From contig JASKMD010000018.1 in the NCBI GenBank assembly GCA_030144725.1, forward strand, positions 2,558,321 through 2,622,320: a stretch of DNA of 64,000 nucleotides, in the 5' to 3' direction. The number at the start of each line of letters is the position of its first letter. Within the stretch, counting starts at the first letter, position 1. Shown piece by piece: positions 53,681-64,000 of this stretch. The translations under genes were made by a program, and so were the position numbers. Source of the DNA: Haematococcus lacustris (lineage: Eukaryota; Chlorophyta; Chlorophyceae; Chlamydomonadales; Haematococcaceae). The notes below the pieces were generated by a model. That model had not been told where the DNA came from and searched no databases. It worked only from the letters and a program-made list of their open reading frames with translations.

Positions 53681-54180
53681 NNNNNNNNNNNNNNNNNNNN
53701 NNNNNNNNNNNNNNNNNNNNNNNNNNNNNNNNNNNNNNNNNNNNNNNNNNNNNNNNNNNNNNNNNNNNNNNNNNNNNNNNNNNNNNNNNNNNNNNNNNNN
53801 NNNNNNNNNNNNNNNNNNNNNNNNNNNNNNNNNNNNNNNNNNNNNNNNNNNNNNNNNNNNNNNNNNNNNNNNNNNNNNNNNNNNNNNNNNNNNNNNNNNN
53901 NNNNNNNNNNNNNNNNNNNNNNNNNNNNNNNNNNNNNNNNNNNNNNNNNNNNNNNNNNNNNNNNNNNNNNNNNNNNNNNNNNNNNNNNNNNNNNNNNNNN
54001 NNNNNNNNNNNNNNNNNNNNNNNNNNNNNNNNNNNNNNNNNNNNNNNNNNNNNNNNNNNNNNNNNNNNNNNNNNNNNNNNNNNNNNNNNNNNNNNNNNNN
54101 NNNNNNNNNNNNNNNNNNNNNNNNNNNNNNNNNNNNNNNNNNNNNNNNNNNNNNNNNNNNNNNNNNNNNNNNNNNNNNNN
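53681..54180. other. assembly gap of exactly 500 N
   Basis: Separates LINE copy 3 (-) from LINE copy 4 (+). The 5' ends of both copies are missing here. Confidence 0.95.
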
Positions 54181-57100
54181 CGACCACAGGCCACTCACCG
54201 CCACACTGAATACAGCCCGACTGGGCATAGACCTGGCAGCCCCACACAAACCTCCAAAGCACATCCACACCATCCTCACCACCCCCATCACCAATAAGGA
54301 CAGGGAAGCCTACCGCCTGGCAGTGCAACAACCCAGCTCAGGCGCCCCACAATTGCATGCAGAACTGACAGCCTTCTTAGCCCCCATATACACAGAGGCT
54401 ACCCACCACCTGGCTACACTTGGCAAGGCCAACCCCCAACAACCACATCGCCTGACAACAGTGGCAAGTCTCTCGGCCAGGGAAGCTGTAGACACCGCAG
54501 CCACCATGCTTACACATCTCCTACAAACCTGCAGGACGGCAGCTATAAAGACATGCAACACTAAGACCCTTACAAGGGGAGGCCAGCACTACCAACGCAG
54601 GACCATGTGTAGGATTAGACTGGCACTGGGCAGAAAGCTTAAGACCACTAGAGACCTCAGCCGGAAGGCTAACTCCCTCTTTAAGGAAACCAACGTGCAC
54701 CCGACAATCGACGATCTCATTCCAGAGACAGATGCGACAAACGGAGAGATAAGGGACGCGGTGCAAGCGCGCCAGGGCGACGATACAACCGACAATCACG
54801 TGCAAGCCGCGCTAGCCCAACTGACCAATACGTACCGCGACCAAATCCACCAACTAGACGACGACGACTCCGCACTCGCCATCGCGCAAGCCCGCGTCAG
54901 AATGCAACAACTGATCAGCACCCAGCCCAAGAAGGCTAACAAACGTATCCTACGCCCGTCCCGCACCGACCACAAAGGCCTGCAGGCGCTAGCCCCAAGA
55001 CCGGCCACTACACTAACACACAGACACGAAACTACCCGTGGGCTCGCGCCAAAGCAGACGACGCCTTCGCAATGCACGCATGCCAAAACATACACTGGCT
55101 GCACACAGCCATCATGGACAAGGCAGGTTTCCAAGAATGCCTCAGCAGGCTGGCTGGAGGCAAGGCACCGGGACCAGACGGTGTGGAAAACGAAATCATC
55201 AAGATGCTGCCATGGGAGATGAGGGACACCATCCACCAGCTGTTCATCATCATGTGGGCCACTGGCTGCACACCAACCACGTGGAAGACCAGTGACACAT
55301 GCCTGCTCTACAAGGACAAAGGGCAAGAAACGGACCTTAACTCCTATAGGCCAGTGGGCCTAGCCAACACCGTTTATAAGCTATGGACCAGCCTCATCAC
55401 CAAGACGCTGTCTGAGTATGCTGAAGCTAATGGGATGCTCAGCAAGAACCAGGCTGGGTTCCGCTCCCACAGGAACACCACGCAACAGCTGCAGATGCTT
55501 GTCATGGCCCTTGAGGATGCTAAACTGGCCAAGGCAGATATTTACGCGCTCCTGGTCGACTTCACCAGTGCGTTCAACACCACCTGCCAGGACAAACTGC
55601 TATGGATCATGCATGACCTAGGCTTCCCCACAGACGCTACTGACGCAGTTAAGGACCTATACACGGGCGCCACAACGCGCTTTAAAACCCCGTACGGCCA
55701 TACCGACCCGATACCCGTCAACCGGGGCACCATACAAGGCGACTCCCTCTCGCCCTTCCTATTTCTGATCTACATCGAACCCCTCCTGCGGTGGCTGCAA
55801 GTGGGCGCGAGGGGCTATAAATTCAAATCAGCAACAGCCGACAGCGGGGAACGCGTCACCGTCAGCGGCATCGACTATGCAGATGACATCGCTATACTAT
55901 GCAACACCCTTCGCAACCTCCGATGCCAAGCAGACAAACTCTCAGCCTTCTCGGACTGGGGTCACCTCATCATCTCACACAGTAAAACCCTCGCTACAGC
56001 GGCGCTCCATCACTCGGTCGAAACAGGCATGTGCAGCAACGCGGCCGAAGCGGACAAGCGGGCCCGCCAACAACTCCAAACCGTCAGCTTACAAGGGAAA
56101 CCCGTCACCTACCACCGCCCGACCTCACCTTTCACCTACTTGGGTGTGCTCATCACCATGACGCTGGACTGGAAACCACAACACACCGCTATGATTACCC
56201 AGCTACGCCAAAAACTAGAGAGACTCAGACGCTCCTTTGCTAGCGCTAGACAGGCCATACACATCATTCGCACGGCCATCATACCCAGCCTAGCCTACAG
56301 CTTCTGTGCCGTGCCCTGCACCCCGGGGGACCTTGAGCTGTACGATAGGTCCATCAACCAATGCGTCAAGCTCAAACTCAGACTCCCCCTGGGAACGCCC
56401 AATGCCATCATCAGAGAGGACGCTAGCAGACTAGGCATAGGCATTAGCTCCACTGCCCAAGAGTATCACGCCCGCAACACGACAGCCCTCACACACAGCC
56501 TGCAGTCCACAGATGCGGCACACGCCCACATCTCGAGGAGCATGCTGCACAAACAAATCACATGGCTCAGTGCCCAGGCTAGCACACAAGGACACCGCAT
56601 GCTCACCCTCCTTCATCATACCCTTAGGGCACGGCAGCTAGTCTATGCCTCTATATCAGGGTTGTCGGCCACGGAAGGGGGACTACCCCTATACCATGAA
56701 GAGTGCCAAACACTCGGCCGCCTCATCACACAAGCCAGCAGCTCTCAAGCACACGACGTCGTTAGTGCCAGCATCACCTGCCTCAAAAGCCTAGGCATCA
56801 CGCACGCTTCTGAGCTCAGCTGCAAGGGCAACACACACATCATCACCGGTAGCATGCTCACATCAAAGTACGGGAAAAAGGTCAAGCAGAAGCACATTAT
56901 CGCCCTCAACAAACTCGCGGCCATGGCGGCCCAACCCTCATGCCCAGACGCGACCGCAACGCGTGCAATCCGAGACAGCCGCAACACATCACTCGATCTC
57001 CCGCTCGACCAACGCAAAATCACAACCTGGGCCGCGGGCCTCACGGAACTTGCGCCCACACCCGCAGTGCCAGATACCAGAACTCGCTATATGGATATGA

Positions 57101-60100
57101 AAGCGTATGCGGTCATGCACGCAACTCAACCAGCAACGGCGGACCGGGCCGCAGCGGCACCCGCAGTCCATGAGGCCATTCGGACGAGCTCACGACTGCT
57201 CAAACGAGAGCAACGGGCAACACAATCGGCCCCAACGCAGCCCAATCCACCCAAGGTGGGCACGAAACGGAACAATGAGGGCAGACAGACCCAAACTATC
57301 CCGCAAGATATAGTGCGCATAGTAGGCCTTGACCTCCCAGGACTGTCCAGCTGGAAGGTGGATAAAGCCTGCCGATGTAAACCCAAGAACATAGGCTGCA
57401 TACTAGGGGCCATGTACGGCCACCAAGAGGCCATTACTAGCATAGATGGATGGCAATGGGACGGCATCAACAAAGAAAGCTACTACAAGGTGCACTGGAA
57501 GCCCACAGTCATAGATAGATGGGCATTACCACTATGTGCAGAAGAAGGCTATACACCCACACACATAGAGACCATCAGCAGGGAAGAGGCTAAGGACGTG
57601 TGCACCTGTGAGCTGTGCTGGCTACCAAGAGGAGACAGCCCAACGTGCCACAACTGCAAGAGGGCCTACCACCCAGCCTGCCTTGAGGAAGCCCACCTGT
57701 CAGGGCACAAGGAACCAGGATACTGGCTGTGCCCTATATGCAAGTTTGGTAGCAATGACTTCAAGACTACCATGCGTCAGTCAGCGCAGTCGGACCTCAT
57801 ACGAGTACACTGGCACCCCACCTTCGAACCGGCGCCGCTCATCACGGCACACCTGGACTACATGGCAAAGCGCAGCGAATACGACGAGGAAAACAGGCAG
57901 ATACAAGAGGCCAGACATGCGAGGCCCGACACGCACCTGCCGGCCCACACCCGACAGGGTCTACCGGACCCGCACATCTGGCTACCCCGGTGCACCAACA
58001 TGCACTCGAAGGCCACCTTCCACACCTACCCCATCAACCCGCAGACGGACATCGTCGGGACGGGCAAGTGCGAAACCTTCCTCCAACTTCACCCCCACAT
58101 GACCACCCCCGCGATGAGCCTCAGCACGGGAGAGCCCATTATGCCACAGCACGACCTAGTGCAACACGTCACGGTCCACGACGAGTCGGGTCGCACGATT
58201 GGCCTCCTGACAAAAGACCAACACCAACACCTACACGCTTGGCTACAACACACACCACACACACGCAACCTGGCCACAGAAGTAGCTGCCCTCCTAAGGA
58301 GACAGGACACACAGAGCAGCCACCACCCCATGAGGGTAGCACAGGACAGGGCCCTTACCACCCTGCACACCACACGATCCTTCACTAGCACCGTCCAAAG
58401 GTGGGCTGATCCACTCACAGTTAGACCGGAAACTACTACCTACTGGAGCCCTGACATCAATGACACGGCCTTTGGTGCACACCACAACTGCCTACTGGTA
58501 CGCCACACTGGGCTATCCACATGGAATGTACCGGCAGACGATGCGGTGGCCCTGAAATGCGTCAACCATGCTATACACTCAGCTACCCAGGAGGAGGCCA
58601 TGGCCACCATCATGTTGATCCCTGGGAAAAAGGGCATCTCCTACCCCAAACACATCGACACCCTAAGACGCTACCCAGAATACTGCCAGCACCTGGCCAG
58701 CATACCCCCCACCAAGACCACCTGCCCCAAGTCAGGCAAGCACGCCAACCTCCACATCTACGTCATCTGGAATGCAGCGGGACAACAACTCGTCACCAAA
58801 GGCAACCCCCAAGGATGGCTGGCTAGCACTGCCACTGCCCTCCACCCCCAACGAGACACACACCCAATCCACAAGAGACCAACGAATCAAAGCCAACCGG
58901 CCACACCCCCAAGCGGCCACAAACAACACATGCGCTTGCCGTTGGACAGGGACCTCCCCACCGCGGGGCACCAGCGCGGCCACCAACAGCTCACGCAACA
59001 CTCCACGACACAACCACGGATGGCCATCACCGAATGGGCCACGCTCGCGTACACGGACGGCAGCTGCATTAAGACCTCGGGGGCAGCCCCAGCGAGCGTC
59101 GGGGCGGGGGTCTACATCCCGGAGACCAACGTCCTCATCACCGTCACCCTGGACGACCCAGAAAGCAACACCATCAACAAGGCGGAACTCACGGCGATAC
59201 ACGCGGCACTCACAGCGGGGGCCAAACGCATCGCCACCGACAGCCTCTGCTCTATCTACCAGATCCGCCGAGCCCTCGCTAACCCGATGTCGCTTATCAC
59301 ACACAGGCACAACGACATCCTGACCGCGATCGCTACCCTCATCATCGATAGCCCCGTCACGATCCACTTCTACAAAGTCCGGGCCCACTCGGGAATTATC
59401 GGCAACGAAGGCGCCGATGCCCTCGCCAAGCACGCGGCGTTACACCCAGAGCTTGCCAACACCCCGGCCTACCACCCGACTACACGGAAAGAGACCAACA
59501 CCTGGCTCAGCAACGACGCCGACGGTGAAATCCCCGCCCCATTGCCGGATTGCCGCCGAAGCGTGCGAGCACATATGCAACGCAAACACAAGCTTGGCCT
59601 TGCCAACCAAGACAGCATCTACTACCTGATGTCCCAAGAAATCACGAAAGTCGCAGCGAAAGGCGCGGGCGAAAGAGTGATGACCGACACGCACATCTCC
59701 ACTCACGCACAACGAACTGCCCTACTCTACCGCACCGGCGGGCTCTACAACCAAAAGCTAGCTCTGCGCTGGAAACGGGCGACTGACGACCGTTGCCCAC
59801 TTTGCGGGGAAGCCGACAGTGCCACTCACCTCCTATCGGGCTGCAGCGAGACCTTACCGCTTGTGCAAGAAAGGCACAACGGGGCCGGTCGCCTCATCGT
59901 TAAAGCTATCAGCAAGGGAACCCTGGGTGGGTACATCCGGTTCGCGGACACCGGCAGCTGGGAGAAGGGCGCGAAGGAACACCTTGACCTTTCCTAACGA
60001 CACACTACACACAACGCTAAGAGCACTCGGACTGAAAACAGCGGCAACCAAAAACACCACTAGACCAGATATACTCATGGTGACGCCGCAAGCGAAGGTG

Positions 60101-60558
60101 GGCAAAGGCGGCAAAGTCACAAAACGGGTCACCATCATAGAAATCAAATACTGCTCGGACTCAAGGTGGACGGATCAATTAGACAGGGCACTCAACCAAC
60201 ACACCAATCTAGCTCAAACCTTACGCAAGGAAGGCCACATGGTTGAGATCAGACCTATACTCCTTGGCATAGGTGGCATAACGTATGAAGCACACACACG
60301 GCAACACCTCCTGGCCTTGGGGGTCTCACAAGATAGCACTACTAAACTTCTACACAAGTTAACAAGACACGCAGTGGAGACAGCCCACTCCATTGCAAAG
60401 ACCAGCTACAGACTCAGGGCTACTAAGAGGGATGGAGGGTAGGGGGGTTGTCTCTCTTCTTGCTTGGTTGGTGGGAGCAGGCCGCGCCCCAGGCGGTAGC
60501 TCCTCCCTTAATGCACGCCGGTGAATACCGGAGTAGTCTTCTTCTTCTTCTTCTTCTT
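54181..60558 (+). mobile_element. Dualen/RandI-type LINE, copy 4 (3' complete)
   Basis: Enters from the gap at the SDHRPL motif of APE and runs to a 3' UTR with the hairpin (60510-60530) and a (CTT)n tail (60537-60558). It meets the 3' end of an unrelated LINE tail-to-tail at 60559. Confidence 0.9.
54182..60442 (+). pseudogene. LINE copy 4 polyprotein, broken twice
   Basis: Frame 2 from 54182 to about 54993, where an out-of-frame deletion of roughly 90 nt relative to copy 1 shifts coding to frame 1. That part runs to 59997 with RT (YADD near 55876), PHD finger (57610-57760), RNase H (59035-59445) and CCHC knuckle (about 59790-59845). An extra T near 59990 (CCTTTCC for CCTCCC) shifts the last part, with RPDILMV and EIKYC of the RLE, to another frame ending at 60442. 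Confidence 0.88.
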
Positions 60559-62476
60559 AGGAACGCACTACGCCCCCACCAGCAACCCTGCAGCTCAGGC
60601 TGGCTCGACGGAGAAGGGGACGGGCCACTGCAAGGAGAGGCGAACCACTAGCTCTCCCCCCCCCCTGCGCCCTGCCCTCCCCCTGCCTAGGCCTCCCTGC
60701 TGCCCTCTCCTCCTGCACTCCTCCTGCCCCAACCCTCCCCTCTGCCCCCTCCTGCCCTCCCCTCCGCTCCCTCCTAGGCTGCTTGGCAAACCAGACCCCC
60801 GACGCCTCGGGCCACTGCTGGTCGAAATGGGCAGCGTCCAGCTCCGGGTCCTTTCCCTTGAACCAGGTAGAGGGCACAGCGCCGCAGAGGCCCACGCGGA
60901 TGTCCCTCCCCACCCGATGCCAGTCACGCTTGACGGCCGTGGTGAGGGTGGAGATGACCTCCTCCACTACCCGCCTCGCCACCTGTTGTGGCTGCAGGGT
61001 TGTAGCGGCTCCTGAGCTGCGGAGGAGCCACACTGCGCCCAGATAGGCCACGCGCAGACGGAGCCACAGCAGGCTGTCATGGGGCTGGAAGGGGGGGGCC
61101 TCGCCGCGGGTGGGGCGCCCACTGAGGAGCAGCATGGCGTCGCCCAAGGGGGGGCGGGTGCCTGTGAGGCGGCCGTACACGTCCAGCATCCACTCCCAGG
61201 CTGGCACCACGGCGGGGCAGAGTAGGAAGGCGTGGGTGAGGGTCTCCAAGTGCCCCGGCTGGCAGAAGCGGTAGGTGGACGAGCCCGGGGCAGCCGCCCC
61301 CTTGAGGATGTGACCCCACAAGGCCCCGACCATGAGGCTGGCGTGAAGCACCCGCCAGGCCACGATGACGTGCTCCCGACGGAGGGTGGGGTCTAGCAGC
61401 TCCTTCCACACCTTCGCACACGGCTGACCCGCCTGAACACCCACAGCCAGCTGGTCCACGGTGTCGGCCCGGGGGGCGGGCTGAGCAACCTGGCTGCCTG
61501 CCCCCACGCCGCTGCTGGGCCTCCAGCTGCCGCTCAGCCTGCTCGGCCGCCCTGTCCTGCGGCGAGGGACGCGGGTGCGCCCTGGCGGAGGTGTCAAGCC
61601 AGCGAGGCGGTTGGCTGCCCTGCACCTCCTCGGGGAGCCGCTCCTCCACATCCCTGCCCTGCTGCTCCCGCTCCCCCGCTGCCCCCTGTCCTGCCACCTG
61701 CTGCGCGCTGGCCTCCCACTTGAGCTCCAGCTCCCTCAGGGCCCCATCAGCCACCGCTGCCACCTCCGCTTCGCCCGCTGCCCGGGGGGGGCGCACACCC
61801 CACAGCGCAGGCCACAGGCCCCCACTGGGTGGGTAGAGGGGGTCGGCACTGACGCGCTGGAGCTGGTGGAGGCGCACCCTGGCATGCTTGACCGAGAAGT
61901 CCAGCAGGGTGGTGGTGCCCATGCCCCACACCTGAGGGTCCAGCTGCGGGTGAGCCCAGGGGCCCAAGAGCCACTCCTCCTTAGGCCAGGTGCCAGGCCC
62001 CTCGTCAGCTGGGTCGGCAGCCTGCCCTCCCGCCCCGCCCCCTGCGCCCCTACGCCCTCCACCTCCTCCACGCCCTCGCCCCCTGACCCCGCCCCGGACG
62101 TGGGTCCAACCTGCTCAGCTGCTGCCTCCCTTGCTGCTGGGTTCATGCGGACTTGCGCGTTGTACCACAGCGGCTCTGCCAGCACCGAGAAGAAGGACTG
62201 GCTAGCGGGGGGCACCGCACGGAACAGCTTGAGCTCAGCCAGGGCCGCCACGTGAGCTTGCAGCCGCGGGCTGATGCCTCGCGAGGGGGTGGCGGTGGGG
62301 TCGGTGATGACCCACGTGCTGAGGCCGTGGGAGGGGTCTGCCAGCAGGCTGTGGGTAAGAGGCTGCCAGGGACGAACCCGGGGCGACCAGAGGTGGGCCA
62401 GCATCTTCGCTAGCATGGCCGTGCTAGTGACCCCCAGGTCGGGAAGCCCCACCCCTCCCTCCCCCCGGGGCATCAC
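60557..62476 (-). pseudogene. LINE X C-terminal region with frameshifts
   Basis: Starts in the same frame as the endonuclease fragment, after the stop, with MPRGEGGVGLPDLGV, the block just after the RT in many LINEs. Coding then changes frame near 61940 and back near 61500. The last part has a zinc-binding-like segment (CQPGHLETLTHAFLLC at about 61265-61218) followed by WEWMLDVYGRL. The RT core is deleted between it and the endonuclease part. Confidence 0.7.
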
Positions 62477-63375
62477 GCAGATGGCCTTGCTAGGGTAGAG
62501 GCGGCTGCTGTTGGGGCTGCGTTCCTAGGGCAGGTCTGAGGCTGCCACAAAGCGATTGACAGCCATGGCCTGGATGGTGGAGGGCTTGACCAAAACCAGA
62601 CAGCCTTGGGAGCTGCCGGTGCCAGAAGTGTAAAACCACTGCCCCCGCCAGGCGGGCTTGGCCCCCGATTGGGCTTCTGCCCACTGCCACACGCTCTCCG
62701 CCCTATGGCACTCTTGAATGGAAACCACTGGCGCCGGGCTTTCAGCGGCCCAGTCAAGCAGGGCCTGCACTTTGTGCGGCTGGGCAAGGCCCTGCACGTT
62801 GAGGGTGACTGCCAAGAACCTGGCGGCCACACCCGGGCGCTGCATGGCTAGTCCTGGCTTGCCCCCGCGCGGGCTACGCGTGTGTAAAGGAGGGTGGGTG
62901 GGCTGGGAAGGGGAGGCGGACCTGGCAAAGGAGGAGGGCCGGGGGGGGGGGGGCGGGGTGGCCTCAATGCACGCCAACTTGGCCCCCGGGCGGCGCAGGC
63001 GGACCCGAGGCTCACGTGAATAGATGGCCAGCGGGGCCCGAAGGGGCATAGGACCGAGCTGCTCGACCTCCTCCCCAAGCTGAGCTGCCTGCTCGGGCTG
63101 CTGGCGCTTAGGCACCCTCAACCTCCCCTCCCGGGGCCCTGCTGACTCAACTACAGGGCTGTCACAAGAGGCCCCCAGCGAGCTGGCCAGGCTAGCAGAG
63201 GCCCTCCACCCTGGCCCTACCCATCCCCACAAAACTACCCACACTCACAAGAGCCTAAGCCCAGCCAGACGACCTGAAACATTGACCCCCCCCCCCCCCC
63301 CCTTCACTCCAACCAAGACCACCTAAGCCCCCGGTCCCCTAACACCCAGACAACCCCCCGAGGCCTAGCCCGCCC
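60559..63375 (-). mobile_element. APE-type LINE (family X), copy 1, internally deleted
   Basis: 3' end at 60559 next to the tail of LINE copy 4; 5' UTR up to about 63375 with a long C run (about 63286-63302). It carries an endonuclease start and RT C-terminal region with the RT core missing. Copy 2 begins at 63380 in the same orientation. Confidence 0.75.
62525..62845 (-). pseudogene. LINE X endonuclease N-terminal part
   Basis: ATG at 62845, then RFLAVTLNVQGLAQPHKV and PVVSIQECH, the first two motifs of an APE endonuclease (N and catalytic E). It stops at TAG 62525, about 106 residues in, with the catalytic D/H region missing. Confidence 0.7.
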
Positions 63376-63379
63376 CACC

Positions 63380-64000
63380 CTAGGAACGCACTACGCCCCC
63401 ACCAGCAACCGTGCAGCTCAGGCTGGCTCGACGGAGAAGGGGACGGGCCACTGCAAGGAGAGGCGAACCACTAGCTCTCCCCCCCCCCTGCGCCCTGCCC
63501 TCCCCCTGCCTAGGCCTCCCTGCTGCCCTCTCCTCCTGCACTCCTCCTGCCCCAACCCTCCCCTCTGCCCCCTCCTGCCCTCCCCTCCGCTCCCTCCTAG
63601 GCTGCTTGGCAAACCAGACCCCCGACGCCTCGGGCCACAGCTGGTCGAAATGGGCAGCGTCCAGCTCCGGGTCCTTTCCCTTGAACCAGGTAGAGGGCAC
63701 AGCGCCGCAGAGGCCCACGCGGATGTCCCTCCCCACCCGATGCCAGTCACGCTTGACGGCCGTGGTGAGGGTGGAGATGACCTCCTCCACTACCCGCCTC
63801 GCCACCTGTTGTGGCTGCAGGGCTGTAGCGGCTCCTGAGCTGCGGAGGAGCCACACTGCGCCCAGATAGGCCACGCGCAGACGGAGCCACAACAGGCTGT
63901 CATGGGGCTGGAAGGGGGGGGCCTCGCCGCGGGTGGGGCGCCCACTGAGGAGCAGCATGGCGTCGCCCGAGGGGGGGCGGGTGCCTGTGAGGCGGCCGTA
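63380..64000 (-). pseudogene. LINE X copy 2, 3' end, continues beyond the window
   Basis: Nearly identical to 60559-61180 (a few substitutions, such as CAGCTGG for CTGCTGG near 63640). Same strand, so the two copies are in tandem, head to tail. Confidence 0.85.

Noticed and set aside
1..64000. tRNA, rRNA or other structured RNA genes
   Set aside because: None was recognised by eye; a covariance-model search would be needed to exclude small ones.

Overview
This is a repeat-dominated stretch of a eukaryotic nuclear genome, most likely a green alga of the Chlamydomonadales. The reasons are GC-rich spliced genes with many short GT-AG introns, a dual-endonuclease LINE of the Dualen/RandI type (a clade first described from Chlamydomonas), Ty3/gypsy chromovirus-type elements, and interstitial telomere repeats of TTAGGG type. 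TTAGGG occurs in some volvocalean lineages but not in C. reinhardtii; the genus is a guess (a Haematococcus-like alga would fit). Nothing prokaryotic is present, so ribosome binding sites and operons do not apply. Two 500-base N gaps (9314-9813, 53681-54180) break the contig.

Layout. 1-1055: decayed 3' end of a LINE. 1265-5889 (-): an eight-exon F-box/ankyrin-repeat gene whose phases close perfectly (498 aa). 7367-9190 (+): the first four exons of NTAQ1, an N-terminal glutamine amidohydrolase, cut off by an N gap and a 1.3 kb CT-rich minisatellite. 11306-14076 (+): a spliced tyrosine-recombinase (Crypton-like) gene. 14575-15496 (-): a convergent spliced HNH/His-Me-finger nuclease gene.

16316-41920 is a large palindrome. 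Its two arms each collapse to 6,481 bp once one insertion per arm is removed, and the coordinates mirror with no other indel. The arms hold telomere-like repeats, a spliced gene fragment and one copy each of a Ty3/gypsy element (ORF0, gag, pol). The left arm carries a 7.5 kb LINE (21107-28637) with a 14-bp target-site duplication. The right arm carries a 4.3 kb CACTA-like non-autonomous DNA transposon (35677-40014). Between the arms lies a 758-bp spacer with an orphan chromodomain.

41921-64000 is nested transposons: a second CACTA-like terminus, three more copies of the same LINE (42419-45150, 48305-53680, 54181-60558), a second gypsy element with a likely -1 frameshift site (45160-48304), and two tandem copies of an unrelated APE-type LINE (60559-64000).

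The most unusual system is the large LINE. Combining what is seen in separate copies, its protein runs: leader, a 2A ribosome-skipping motif (GDVEANPGP), two tandem Josephin-like cysteine-protease domains, an APE endonuclease, reverse transcriptase, a PHD finger, RNase H, a CCHC knuckle and a restriction-like endonuclease. Every copy here is truncated or frameshifted, although copy 1 is open from before the APE domain to its stop codon.
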